Position numbers and translations under genes: made by a program. Below, piece after piece: positions 33,509 to 44,630 of a stretch of DNA of 64,000 nucleotides. The stretch covers positions 310,001 to 374,000 of the forward strand of contig OY756145.1 in the NCBI GenBank assembly GCA_963576785.1. Direction: 5' to 3'. Source of the stretch: Chlorophyllum brunneum (lineage: Eukaryota; Basidiomycota; Agaricomycetes; Agaricales; Agaricaceae). Within the stretch, counting starts at the first letter, position 1, and each line of letters starts with the position of its first letter. Below the pieces are notes generated by a model that ran no database searches, was not told the origin of the DNA, and saw only the letters and a program-made list of their open reading frames with translations.

Positions 33509-36500
33509 ATGTCAAGCCCACTCTCTCTTTTGTGCTATGTCCGCGGTGATGATGCCAACCGTGTCTTCGAAGTCGAAATTGACAAGACATGTAAAATCGC
33601 CACCCTCAAGGATGCAATCAAGGAGAAAAAGAAACACGCCTTTAATCATATCGATGCAGACACCCTCGAGCTCTGGCAGGTTTCCCTTACCAATAGCGAA
33701 GGTCTCGAAGAGGACGTTGAAGTGGAGCTGTCCAAGGGACGGAAACCATTACAGAGTAGCCGGAAGCTCTCTCAGATTTTCAAGTCTGACCCAGGGGAAG
33801 AAACCATAAGTATCGTCATAGAATGTCCACAGAACAGTCCAGACAGTGAGTTTTACGCCCCCGTTATTCCGAGCATGTCCACTGACTTGTCTAGTCTCTC
33901 TCTTATGCTACGTCCAAGGCGATAATTCCACCTTTCCCGTCAAAGTGGGACGGCAGGCTTCTGTTGGCGACCTCAAGGATGCAATCAAGGAGAAAAAGAA
34001 ACACGCCTTTAATCATATCGATGCAAACACCCTCGAGCTCTGGCAGGTTTCCATTCCCGATAGTGACGACCTCAAAGAAGACGTTGAAGAGGAGTTGTCC
34101 AACGCACGAAACCCATTACGGAGTGGTAGGAATCTCTCCGATCTCTTCAAGCGTGACCCAAAGAAAGGAACCATAAGTATCGTCATAGAACGTCCGGAGA
34201 GTGAGTTTTACGCTTCCGTCATTACGCGCATTTCCACTGACTTGTCTAGTCTCTCTCTTATGCTACGTCCAAGGCGATAATTCCACCTTTCTTGTCACGG
34301 TGGGACGGCAGGCTTCTGTTGACGACCTCAAGGATGCAATCAAGGAAAAACAGAAGCCCGAGTTTGATCACATTGCTGCAGACACCCTCGAGCTCTGGCA
34401 GGTTTCCCTTACCAATAGCGAAGGTCTCGAAGAGGACGTTGAAGTGGAGCTGTCCAAGGGACGGAAACCATTACAGAGTAGCCGGAAGCTCTCTCAGATT
34501 TTCAAGTCTGACCCAGGGGAAGAAACCATAAGTATCGTCATAGAATGTCCACAGAACAGTCCAGACAGTGAGTTTTACGCCCCCGTTATTCCGAGCATGT
34601 CCACTGACTTGTCTAGTCTCTCTCTTATGCTACGTCCAAGGCGATAATTCCACCTTTCCCGTCAAAGTGGGACGGCAGGCTTCTGTTGGCGACCTCAAGG
34701 ATGCAATCAAGGAGAAAAAGAAACACGCCTTTAATCATATCGATGCAAACACCCTCGAGCTCTGGCAGGTTTCCATTCCCGATAGTGACGACCTCAAAGA
34801 AGACGTTGAAGAGGAGTTGTCCAACGCACGAAACCCATTACGGAGTGGTAGGAATCTCTCCGATCTCTTCAAGCGTGACCCAAAGAAAGGAACCATAAGT
34901 ATCGTCATAGAACGTCCGGAGAGTGAGTTTTACGCCTCCGTCATTCCGCGCATTTCCACTGACTTGTCTAGTCTCTCTCTTATGCTACGTCCAAGGCGAT
35001 AATTCCACCTTTCTTGTCACGGTGGGACGGCAGGCTTCTGTTGGCGACCTCAAGAAAGCCATCAAGGAGGAAAAGAAACACGCCTTTAATCATATCGATG
35101 CAAACACCCTCAAGCTCTGGCAGGTTTCCCTTCCCGTGAGCGAAGTTCTCGAAGAGGCGGTAGACGCGTTCGATGGTGACAAGGTTGCCTTAACTCTCGC
35201 AACAACGACCGTGAAGGAACTCTTCCCACATGAGCCTACGAAGGGACACGTGCAAATCATCGTTAAGCCCCCTCAGGCTGGTACTCAGGCTGGTGAGTCT
35301 ACCGCTCGCCGCTTCTCATTTCCGTTTCGTAGCCGACATTCCACTCACGTTCTCATCTAGTCACCACTCCTTCGGAACCACTGCCACCCACATATATGGA
35401 AATGCGACGAGAACTTTTTCAAGACGGACCCAATCGCGCCCCTTCAACGTGGGGCAAAGCCGAGGAATTCGAGAAGATACAACGCGATGACCACCTGTTC
35501 TTTGCCTGCTGCCGCCCTCCGAAACGGAAGCATTCAATTCCTTTGACCTTGCTCGATCCTGTGTTTGGCAAATTTCTCGACGACTGCAAGCAGAGTCCCG
35601 TCGGTGCTGAGGACTACTTCGCCGCTTCGGAGTTGCAACAGGCGATGTGTCAGTTTTATAATAAAGAAGCGTCTCGTTTACTTGCATTCCACGAAGTACT
35701 GGAAAAATATGGGATTAAGCTCCACTCTAGGGGCGTTGGTGCAACACAGTTCTTGACCGATGGTCATCTTCTCAAGGGGGATCACCCGGTGATCATTCTG
35801 GAGGGTAAAAATGAAATTAGTCAGGGAACGGCGGAACCTACCCTCCAAGCCCTACTTTATTACAATGCTTTATGTAAATCAGGCAATGTGTGGAGAGATA
35901 AATCTTCGTGTCATCCTTGCTTTGCCATCGTTCTGGCTGGTAGGTCTTATCCTCATTTTCAGCCTTTGCTGTATTGATTGAGATCTAGGACCCCATCTGG
36001 GCTTTGGCGGTTGCGCTCTGAGTGATCGGCCCACAATGGAAATGTTTTCATTCCTCCCCCTCATGTTTCACGAATTCTCTCTAGAAGCATATGCCGCGCT
36101 CGCCCGTCATTTATCAGCTCTGAAGAAAGCAATGAATACGTTGACCACTCGCTATGAGAAGGCTCCCCCTGGTGACGGGGTCAAGTCTTCCATTAATCCG
36201 GACCTATCTGTCTTACCCCCCCACCCAACCGAATTTCATCCCCTGCCTGACCGATCCTCAACCCAACCCTCAGCTGTAGCATTTTCGTATGACAAGCCGA
36301 TGGAGGGCAGGGCTTTACTTTTTAGCGGATGGTACGGCGATGACCGGAAGGCAATTTGCATCAAATTTGTTCGGGGATACGGAGACGGGGTTCATAGCTG
36401 GTGTGCAGGCCTCGGTTTTGCACCAAAGCTGATTGCATATGACCAGCTTCCTGGCGGATGGTATATGGTTGTCATGGAACGGTTGGATGAATCGTGGGTT

Positions 36501-36803
36501 TACCTGGACGATGAATCGTGTCAGCGCGAGGGAATGAGAGAATCTATCCACGATGCTGTCACCCGTCTTCACCAAGAGGGGATGGTCCATGGGGATATTC
36601 GCAGGACAAACGTTTTGGTGAAGAAGGATGGCGGACGAGAATTTATGCTGCTTGACTTTGACTGGGCAGGACGCGACGGAGCGGTCAAGTATCCGCCATT
36701 TGTAAACAAAAACCCCATGCTTATGCGCCCTGCTGATGTCAGTGATTGTGCTCCTATCCGTTCCATGCACGACGACATCATGTTTCAAAAATTGTTTGCG
36801 TAG
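33509..36803 (+). CDS. Crinkler-header (x5) kinase-like protein
   Basis: Seven exons (33509-33845, 33895-34200, 34250-34567, 34617-34922, 34972-35292, 35361-35939, 35989-36803) give 993 residues. Exons 1-5 each encode one Crinkler-type ubiquitin-like header module: LSLLCYVxGD, then a LKDAIKEKKK helix, then a hydrophobic LELWQVS strand. All six introns are phase 1, so each module exon is a symmetric cassette. Exon 6 carries a conserved middle domain (LLDPVFGKFLDDCKQ; PVIILEGKNEISQG; LQALLYYNALC). Exon 7 holds an atypical kinase fold: AICIKF (ATP-site Lys), GWYMVVMERLDESW, catalytic loop HGDIRRTNVLV, and metal-binding LLDFDWAG (DFD instead of DFG). Crinkler proteins were first defined as host-nucleus effectors of oomycetes; in saprotrophic fungi similar proteins may serve in conflict or signalling. 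No signal peptide is visible. Function is inferred from architecture only. Confidence 0.88.
33660..35105 (+). repeat. 722-bp tandem duplication within the Crinkler-header gene
   Basis: Two head-to-tail copies (about 33,660-34,381 and 34,382-35,105) with a constant offset of 722 bp. Exon 4 repeats exon 2 (33,895 to 34,617), the ends of exons 1 and 3 match (33,845 to 34,567), and the starts of exons 3 and 5 match (34,250 to 34,972). Introns are duplicated with the exons and remain nearly identical, so the event is recent. Exact edges are approximate. Confidence 0.88.
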
Positions 36804-36977
36804 TATCAGTCCTATGCGTTATTAGAAGAGTCCCTACCACAGTGAGAACATTTGTTTTGGCTCAAACATCGACGCCTCAGCACAAGGACGCTACGGCCCG
36901 CGAGATGTTTGTGGATGTTGTCCCTGTGCTGCCACAAACTGGCTAATGGGCGTCCACTCACCGACAAACTGCTAACC

Positions 36978-38702
36978 ATGACCATGCCACTCTCTCTGTA
37001 CTGCTATGTCCATGGCGACGACCTTGATTGTGTCTTCAAAGTCACAATCGACAGGGCATCTTCTGTTTCTGACCTCAAGCACGCGATCAAGGAGAAAAAG
37101 AAACCCGCCTTTGATCACGTCGCCGCAGACTCCCTCCATCTGTGGCAGGTTTCCATTCCTGACGGTGAACGCCTCAAAGAGGACGTTAAGGAGCACCTAT
37201 CTAAGGCACAAAACCCATTGCACGGCACCAGGATCCTCTCAGAGCTTTTCATGTCTGAGCCAGAGACAGGAACCACGCCTACCAACGGACACGTGCAAGT
37301 CATCACTAAACCCCCTGAGGATGGTGAGTTTGCGGCACGCCGTTTATCATTTCTGATTCATTTCACTCGCGTTCTCATTCACCCAACCCAGTCACCACCC
37401 CGAATTCCAAATGACAGCAACGCCCAGAGGGCATTCCTTTCACCCTACCCGATCCTGTGTTCGGGACATTTGTTGACGACTGTGAGGCCCAGCCCCTTGT
37501 CGCCGAAGACTACGCAACGGCTCCGAGTTGCGCGAGGACATGTGTGGGTTTCACCTCCACCCGATACGACTCCTGCGACATCCTCGACAAATATGGCATC
37601 GATCTCACCCCCAAGGTCCTAGATCCAAAGTGTTGTTCATTACATTTTCATATTGCCTACCAAGGTCGCCCGGTGCTTATTCTGGAGGGAACGGATGAAA
37701 TTGGCGAGGGTAGCCCGGAGCTCGAAGGTCTACTCTACTACAATACCTTTTGTGGGGTACCGAAATTGTGGGCGGACGTTTCTTCGTATCATCCCTGCTT
37801 TATCATCACCGTCCAAGGTAGATACAGTCCCCGCTCCTAGCTCCTGCTGCTCTAATTGAGATCCAGGACCGCATCTCACCTTTGGCGGTTTCGCTCTGAC
37901 TGACCGCAGCGCCACGGAGACGTTTTCTGCTTTCCCCCTCGCATTCCACAGTACTGATGTAAAGACATTTACTGCACTCGCTCGTCACTTGTCTGCTCTG
38001 AAGAAGGCAGTGAATACGTTGGTGACACGTTATACCAACGATGCGGAAGCCCGTTTATTGGCGTCCCCTGGCCATGCGGTCGGGACGCGTCCCTCTCGTT
38101 CCTTGACGTCCGCCAGTTCCCTCTTTCCCCCCTACCCAAGAACATTTCACCCTATCCAGAACCTGCTCTCAAATGTGGCTTTTTCGTACGATCGGCAGAT
38201 GGAAGGTGAGAAACTCCTTTTTAGTGGCAGGCGTGGCGATGACCAGGTGCCAATTTTCATTAAATTTGTCCCGAGATACGGAGACGACGTTCATACGCGG
38301 TGTGCCGACCTCGGCTTTGCACCAAAGCTGATTGCATTCGACAAACTTCCTGGTGGGTGGTATATGGTTGTCATGGAACAGTTGGACGAATCGTGGGTTT
38401 ACCTGGATGGTGAATCGTGTCAGCGCGAGGGATTGAGAGCATCCATCCACGATGCAGTCACTCGTCTTCACCAAGAGTTGATGGTCCATGGGGATATTCG
38501 CAGGACAAACATTTTGGTGAAGAAGGATGGTGGGCGAGACTTTATGTTGCATGGCTTTGACTGGGCGGGACGCGATGGAGAGGTGAACTATCCGCTGTTT
38601 AAGGATAAAGATCCCAAACTTGGACATCCTGCTGATGTGCGTGGTGGTGCTCCTATCCTTTCCGCGCATGACCACATCATGTTTGAACACTTGTTTGCGT
38701 AG
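36978..38702 (+). CDS. Crinkler-header kinase-like protein, single-header paralogue
   Basis: Three exons. Exon 1 (36978-37323) encodes one header module (MTMPLSLYCYVHGDD, LWQVSIPDGERLKEDV). Exon 2 carries the middle domain (LPDPVFGTFVDDCE; PVLILEGTDEIGEG), and exon 3 (37867-38702) the kinase-like domain. If exon 2 starts at the same acceptor as in the upstream gene (37,392), an in-frame TGA lies at 37,412. Using the next CAG (37,425-37,427) removes it and gives an intact 523-residue protein, which I prefer. Within exon 2, about 17 residues (PSCARTCVGF...) are out of frame relative to the paralogue and then return to frame. The kinase domain keeps HGDIRRTN, but the metal-binding DFD is GFD (MLHGFDWAG), so catalysis is doubtful; possibly a pseudokinase or early pseudogene. 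Confidence 0.75.
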
Positions 38703-40198
38703 TACTAGGCTATCGTTCTCGGCTCTGGTCTGCTAATCATCGTCTGTCGACTTCCATCATTCTAGCTGGGGAAGTATGACATTTTCTACTCAGAGGGGGA
38801 CCATGGCCGTTATTAATTCTTCCGCAATAAAGTGATTCTTTGCATATGATAACTTGGGCCTCTACCAAAGCAACTGATTTTCTCCCCGGACCCAAGATTG
38901 CCGCCTACTAGTCAATCGGTCAAATACCAATCACGAACCAAGGTGGGTGGTAGTTAGAGTGTGAAAGGATTGTTCGTGTTGAGAAGAGTGGACCCCGAAA
39001 TCATTCTTGCGTGTGAGGCGAAAAGTGACGAATTGTTGGCAGTGGTGGGACCTGTAAGGTTCAATGGGCTCATACTTGTTCGGATGGGTTGAGCGTCGAC
39101 GGCTTGGATGAATAGAACATCTGCCTTGTTATCATGGGGTGATTCAGCAGTGGGATTGAGAGTCATGCAGGACCTACCACTCCAGAGAGGGGATCATATA
39201 ACATGAAGTGAATGGAGAATGTCTTACTCGACGGTCACCATTCCCAAAGCCGTCACCAGGTCTCTCGTCAACCCACTCGTTCGATCCCATACCAGGTTCT
39301 CATAGCAGGGGTTCTCAACCTCATTGGCTGGAGTTCTTGCAGCGCAAATACCAGTGGCAATGACCTTGCCTTGGCCAATACTGGGTTAGCCCAAACTAAC
39401 CTGTGAATTGTCCATTGCTCTAGTTTTCAAGACTAATTTGTATAGTAACCACTGGAACTGCTGTACTGGGTTCAAAAATTTTGTTACAAGTAATTGTTGA
39501 AGTTCGGACATATTCTAGAAATAGATATGAGGTCATTATGATAATAATAGACTGATCCGTTACTTTCCAGTAACTTCAATCCATAGTAACTTCCTATGAG
39601 TTGCTCTGCATATGATAAGAGTCATAATGACAATTGGTACTTAGTAGATTACTCTACATAGTTCCAATGACTAGTATACATGTTCTGCAGTACTGCACAG
39701 GAGCTATGCCACAGTTAATAGGAGTCATAAGGAACATTCTATGTATTCCCAGTATTTTATGTAGTATGACTTGTCTATGTTCTTACATGTATGTTCAATC
39801 GAACAACTTCTTCATCATTGCTTATCTCCTTGAGTACAACACAAGTCTCGATCTACTCAACTTTGTCCTCTCTACCTCTGACACTGACTGCTTCATAACT
39901 AATATCTGTCTATCCGAACTACCTTTCTTTAGGTATCAGATAGAAGCTTATTATCTCAGTGAGTAGACCCTATGTTCTCTCCCACTGCATTTACTGCTGC
40001 TACCCCAGCAACAACTCATTAAGGTCATTTCCTCAACAGGTTATGAGCTCTAGTAGCCTTACCAATGGTTAAACCATTATTATCCCCTCTAACTGAGATA
40101 GGATGATAGGGCTTTACCTGACAGAGTTATTCCTGCATTTTGATCATTGCTGATATGAGAATTTTCTTCTAGAAAGAAATTCACTTGACAAAGATATT
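38703..40198. other. spacer leading into a decayed Copia element
   Basis: No host gene recognised. AGGTATCAGA at 39,931-39,940 resembles the initiator-tRNA-Met primer-binding site used by Copia elements, and a Copia gag follows at 40,199. The preceding 400 bp may therefore hold the eroded 5' LTR, but I cannot place its ends. Confidence 0.4.
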
Positions 40199-42049
40199 AT
40201 GACTACTAATAATAGCATCTCCAGTTTGCCTAAGCTCAATAGGCCTAAGAACTACATGATCTGGTCTAGAAGGCCTCAGAATGCCTTGACTCTCATTACT
40301 GTCACTGGTTCTGACCAGTCAGGATGGACTGTTACAGACCAAGATCTCTCTCCCTCTAATCCTCAAGCCTTAATAGAAGAGGATAGCAACTGAGAGGTTA
40401 GGCATTGGCTGTTATGAACAGCATTTTACCTGATTCCCTGCTGCTCCATGGACATAATGCTCCTGGATTCCTATGGGATGATTTGAAAACCTGTTTTAGA
40501 ACACCTTTTCCCACTGCAGTGTATTCAATTCTGCAGAGAATGTGGTGAAAATGCATTTCTGGGAATCAAGATCCAGCAATAGATCTAGCTGAATTGAGAA
40601 CAATGGCTTCTCAATTAGAAACAGCTAAAGTAAAGTTGCCAGAAGTTCTTGTTACTATGATTGCTTTGAACGCATTACTACCTGATTGGAATGCTGTGGC
40701 TCAAACAACATTGGCAAATAATCATAATGTTGTTGATATAACTTGGGAGGTAGTTCAGCAAGCTATAAATGCTGAGTGGTCAAGACGTGAAGGTACCAGA
40801 CCTAACATGTCTAACCAACAAGCATCCTATGCAGCCACTGCTAACTACTAAGCTCGCCCTCAGGGCAACTTCCCCAGGACTCACTCTGGACCACCCTGGA
40901 ACTGCTTCCACCCTGGAGGCAATACCTGCAAGAGGTCCTTGCCACCCTGCCAATCTGAGTAGGCAGCCCCCTCAGCTTTCTCTGCCTACTCCTACCTGGA
41001 TTAACATCCAGAAAAAGAAGAAAAAGCCCAAGAAGGGCAGAGGTAAACTGCAGGCCCACATGGTGGAAGCCATAGCAGGCTTTGCTACTGTCATGGAACT
41101 GGCAGTCCATCCCTTCACTGGTCCAGGGATGACTTCCTTTGACCTGATGAGGCACATGGATGTGCCTCAACCTGCTCCTGCTCCTGCTCTACCAACCATT
41201 TGTGTTTTAGTGAGTGAGAGACCCAAACCTGTGACTTGGGTTAATCCCAAGAAGGTCCAGCAGGCATGCAAAAATGCTCGGGCTAAGCTCGAAAGAAAAG
41301 TGCATGCTGAAGCTCTTAACCTTTGCTTTACTACCTTACTGGAGAACAAACTGCAGATTCAACAGGTGACCACCTGGCACAACCGCATTACTGGTCTTTT
41401 GCCCATGCAAGAGGTGAAGAAGTATGCCCTTGATTGCTATGATCAAAGGATGCACAGGGTCTCTCATCCCTGCACCCAACAAGGACAATTGGTGATACCT
41501 TCCGGTGTACCTTTGGTTCCTTCCAGTCATCCCCCAGGTTGTACCTGTGAGAGACACATGAGGGTACATAAATGGTTCTTAAAGAATCAAAACCCCAATA
41601 TTAATATGACTTGTGTCCACTTTTCCTTTCTTTTACCAACTGGGTCCCCATATTCCTTAATGATTTCACCCAAATATGGGACAAAAATCAATTTGGAATA
41701 TCACCACATTCCAAAGATACCAAGTATGGACTCTGTTGCCCAGGGCAATTCTCTCGAACCTGGAGAGGTTTGGCAGTACTATCTTCCTCCTCCAGAGAAA
41801 ATAGTAGCACTGGCCATTAGAACTTATGATGAGGAGTTCCCTCCTCTTCCTAGGGCATCTTTTCCTACGGAGCACTTCCAGAGTAAGCAATTCTCTTGCA
41901 TTCTGGAAGTCAAGAAAGTTTATTGGCATCCTGCCACACTTACAGTGTTGGTAGATGAAGCCTTCAAGCATCTTGAAGGTGAGCAGGAGGTCAACAACCT
42001 CATGGTACCAGCTTAGGATGTCGCCTACGATATCTGTGACCCCAGAAAC
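40199..42049 (+). mobile_element. Ty1/Copia gag-region remnant (element F)
   Basis: Begins MTTNNSISSLPKLNRPKNYM, the usual Copia gag opening (leucine, then NY-IWS), and continues through WLAVMNSILPDSLLLHGHN, LWDDLKTCFRTPF, DLAELRTMASQLETAKVKL and a conserved TMIALNALLPDWNAV segment. In-frame TGA codons replace Trp after EEDSN and another residue after LQRMW. No Copia protease, integrase or reverse transcriptase follows; at 42,050 the LTR of element C begins. Confidence 0.75.
40769..42016 (+). CDS. uncharacterised 415-codon ORF continuing the Copia gag
   Basis: This frame overlaps the end of the Copia gag frame by about 80 bp and takes over after a frameshift near 40,960. It first shows a Lys-rich stretch (INIQKKKKKPKKGRGK), then GFATVMEL, which still looks gag-like. 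The last 280 residues (VNPKKVQQACKNARAKLERK, CYDQRMHRV, GCTCERHMRVHKWFLKN, MISPKYGTKINLEY, RTYDEEFPPLPRASFPTE, VYWHPATLTVLVDEAFKHL) match nothing I know and run without a stop to TAG at 42,014-42,016. The first part is out-of-frame overlap and not meaningful. It could be a captured or element-specific domain. Confidence 0.45.
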   Translation: MLSGQDVKVPDLTCLTNKHPMQPLLTTKLALRATSPGLTLDHPGTASTLEAIPARGPCHPANLSRQPPQLSLPTPTWINIQKKKKKPKKGRGKLQAHMVEAIAGFATVMELAVHPFTGPGMTSFDLMRHMDVPQPAPAPALPTICVLVSERPKPVTWVNPKKVQQACKNARAKLERKVHAEALNLCFTTLLENKLQIQQVTTWHNRITGLLPMQEVKKYALDCYDQRMHRVSHPCTQQGQLVIPSGVPLVPSSHPPGCTCERHMRVHKWFLKNQNPNINMTCVHFSFLLPTGSPYSLMISPKYGTKINLEYHHIPKIPSMDSVAQGNSLEPGEVWQYYLPPPEKIVALAIRTYDEEFPPLPRASFPTEHFQSKQFSCILEVKKVYWHPATLTVLVDEAFKHLEGEQEVNNLMVPA

Positions 42050-42545
42050 TGTTACAGATTCGGCTACTAAGGGCAATCGAAGAGGATGTGACCTCTAGGG
42101 TATGGCCTTAATACCTATCTCAGCCAAGTAACTGGATAAGCAAATGTTATCAAACTGTCATTACTCAACCAAGAAATGGGAATCCCATTTATCTCATAGC
42201 TCTGAGTGATGAGGGCAAGTAGAGAATAAGCAGTTAAGCAATCTTCTATTGATTGACAGCAACTATCAATGGAAACTCTTCTTGGGCGATCAAGAAGGCT
42301 ATCCCTGTAGAAGATCAAAGCTTAAGCTTTGACTTCCTAATACAGTCGGCTATTTATACTAACTACTTCTTTTCTATAAATACTATGGAGTATAGATAAT
42401 GAGACTGAAACACGTTTCACAATGTGAAACTGATAGATATGAAACTTCAAGGTCAAACTCTACTAAAGATAAATATGAAACTGATAAAGATGAAACAGCT
42501 AAACATAGAGCAAAGTGAAACTGATGACAGTGAAACGGATGAGTG
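42050..42545 (-). repeat. 3' LTR of element C
   Basis: The outer boundary TGTTACAG (plus strand) at 42,050 abuts the Copia ORF flank. About 42,050-42,325 recurs inverted at about 52,365-52,620 with roughly 95% identity by eye. A TATAAATA box lies at 42,358-42,351 on the minus strand. The U3 end is approximate. Confidence 0.75.
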
Positions 42546-43167
42546 CTTACTCATCCTCAGAGATCTCAGATGATGATGATGGAGATTCATCAGAACAGCT
42601 ACAGTCACAAGACACGTAGGATGAAGTGGTAGAAGACGATGATGACAACGGTGGTGATGGAAGAACTGCATCCATAGGATGGTCAGAGTCAGATAATAGG
42701 GATGACATAGATGCGATTGGTTCTTTGGAGAGATAGGACTTGGGTGACTCAACAAAGGGTCGAGTAGATTGCAATAGTGGATGGGGAGAGTCGTCACTAT
42801 CGCTACTGGATACGGCAGGTTCGTTGTCTGGTGATAAGTCTTTGGGTCGCATTTCTATGCAATAGATTCCATTGGTGATTTGTTAGTGAATGAGCACTTC
42901 AAGCACTAGACTGCGAGTGTACATGTAGGAGTGGATGTACTGCATAGTTTCTTCAGTAGTTGGTTGTGCTTTCCAACCATTGTTCCAGGCACCATAGAGG
43001 TTGTTCTCGATGGTACATAAATAGAGTCCATTGGTGTCGCATACGTGTAAGTATGGTGTGTATTTCCAGGCTAGTCAAAGTAGAGAGTTGATAATAGCAT
43101 CATTGGATTGTGGTGGTGGGACAAGTGGTATAGCTTCTGGGAACTTGTCATAACCTCTGACATAGGT

Positions 43168-43905
43168 TCAAGGTTCAGACATAACATTATTCCCTTCATT
43201 AGTAACAAATTCCATTTCGTTACATTCAATCTTAGGCGGTCGGTAGTAAGGACTATCCTTGGGGAGTTCTTCTACTCCATATAGTTTGACAGGTCGGTAT
43301 CTAATGTGATTGGCTGCTTCCAATGTCTGAGAAGGGATCCTCATAATGGCCTTTGTTCTGGTAGGGTGGTAAGGTCGAGGTGGCAGATGGTAAAGGGGGC
43401 GAGATGCTGCTTCAGGTCCTGGTGGTGGCGGTTCTGGAGTGCCAGTGTCCATTGGGATGGGGAGGCCCGAGCCTAATAGTATGATAGCTTTGAGTACTTG
43501 CTCCATTTCTGGAACTGTGAACACAGCTGATGAACTCATCAAGTCGATTGTATAGTTCTTGCATGTCAGGATCCAGCCATTGGGTTTGATAAGCCAGAGT
43601 GGTAGTTTGGCCGTATTGTTGATCATAGTTGGGTCGACTTTGTAGTACAAGTTGAGTATTTTGAGGTTGGGTACTTCGTATGGGCTGCCTATGAACTCAT
43701 GGAGTTGGGTTAATTGTTGCTGCAGCATAGGAAATCTGGTGGGGTCTTTCGTTTTCACGGTCATGATACCAGTGATGATCTTGGATAGCCTGGTAATAGT
43801 TGAGTGGAACTGCAGGTGGTTCATGCTCATATCGAGGTGGGTCATGATGTGCAGGATAGCCTTGGACAGGCACAGGTTTGATGAGTCTATGCTCCATTTG
43901 GGCAT
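43168..43905 (-). CDS. uncharacterised ORF in the 3' part of element C
   Basis: A 245-codon frame with LTRFPMLQQQLTQLHEFIG-like helical segments, a Pro-rich middle (PEPPPPGPEAASRPLYHL) and no recognised domain. It ends PKIECNEMEFVTNEGNN. The upstream frame is open on the other side of a possible frameshift, so it may be the distal half of the element's third ORF. Start uncertain. Confidence 0.4.
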   Translation of the reverse strand: MPKWSIDSSNLCLSKAILHIMTHLDMSMNHLQFHSTITRLSKIITGIMTVKTKDPTRFPMLQQQLTQLHEFIGSPYEVPNLKILNLYYKVDPTMINNTAKLPLWLIKPNGWILTCKNYTIDLMSSSAVFTVPEMEQVLKAIILLGSGLPIPMDTGTPEPPPPGPEAASRPLYHLPPRPYHPTRTKAIMRIPSQTLEAANHIRYRPVKLYGVEELPKDSPYYRPPKIECNEMEFVTNEGNNVMSEP

Positions 43906-44070
43906 CAGTCTGAACTGGAGTTGATTGATGAGTCAGATTGCTATCATTAGTGGCATCATGGAAAGGAAGGCCTCGAGGGATTCTCGATGTGGGATATATG
44001 GGGCGAGGCTCTGGTGGAGGTTCTTGAGACTGGTCATTGTTTCGAGTGGGTAGTTGGGGAATGTCAGGAG

Positions 44071-44623
44071 TCAGTAAAGGGCTGCCTCGGCCATGTGCAC
44101 TAAGGGTAGTGCTGATTGAGCAATAGAGAAGTCAATAGGAGTGTTGGATGCATTGCAAATCCTCACGTACTCCATTGGATAGAGCGTGGCTAGTAAGGAT
44201 GTCGTAGCTTTGTTGTATGGCATAGGTGTATTGACTAAGCATTCGCATATTATGAAGGCAAGCAGCAAGCAAATTCCTGTATTCATTGCAATGGGCAACA
44301 GATGTGTTATCCCCTTGTAGATTGGGGTGGCAATCAGATAGTCATCTTTTGATAGTGTTTCGAAGTTATAGGCAGGCAGTGTCACATGCAGATTCAATAT
44401 CAAGTAGGGGAGGGATGGTATGCGGCTGTAATCCAATGGGCTGGATAAATTCCTCATTGTTGAGGGTGATGGAATACTTGGGCAATGAGTAGAGGATATC
44501 ATCAAGGTCTGGCGATACAGGCGGTCCATTGATGATATTGGCAGCAATTTTGGTAGTATTGATAATGGTAGCTGTGGTGGCTGGCGCTGAGGCTGGGCAG
44601 GTATTGGAAGCGTTGAGAGACAT
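44071..44623 (-). pseudogene. element C ORF3, frameshifted
   Basis: Starts at ATG 44,623, overlapping the end of the chromodomain frame (stop 44,631) by only a few bases' spacing: MSLNASNTCPASAPATTATI, then ILYSLPKYSITLNNEEFIQP. Near 44,400 the coding signal moves to another frame (LPYLILNLHVTLPAYNFETL, TPIYKGITHLLPIAMNTG) and runs to a stop at 44,071. No known domain. By position it is the counterpart of ORF3 in elements A and B, though I see no sequence similarity. Confidence 0.5.
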
Positions 44624-44630
44624 GGGGAGC

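Noticed and set aside
37412..37414. In-frame TGA making the second Crinkler-kinase gene a pseudogene
   Set aside because: An acceptor 36 bp downstream keeps phase and skips it. Left open, since the GFD change still hints at loss of activity.
42453..42852. Ser/Asp-rich and His-rich overlapping minus-strand frames as proteins
   Set aside because: Both strands and several frames are open because of simple sequence; the stretch overlaps the U3 end of the element C LTR.
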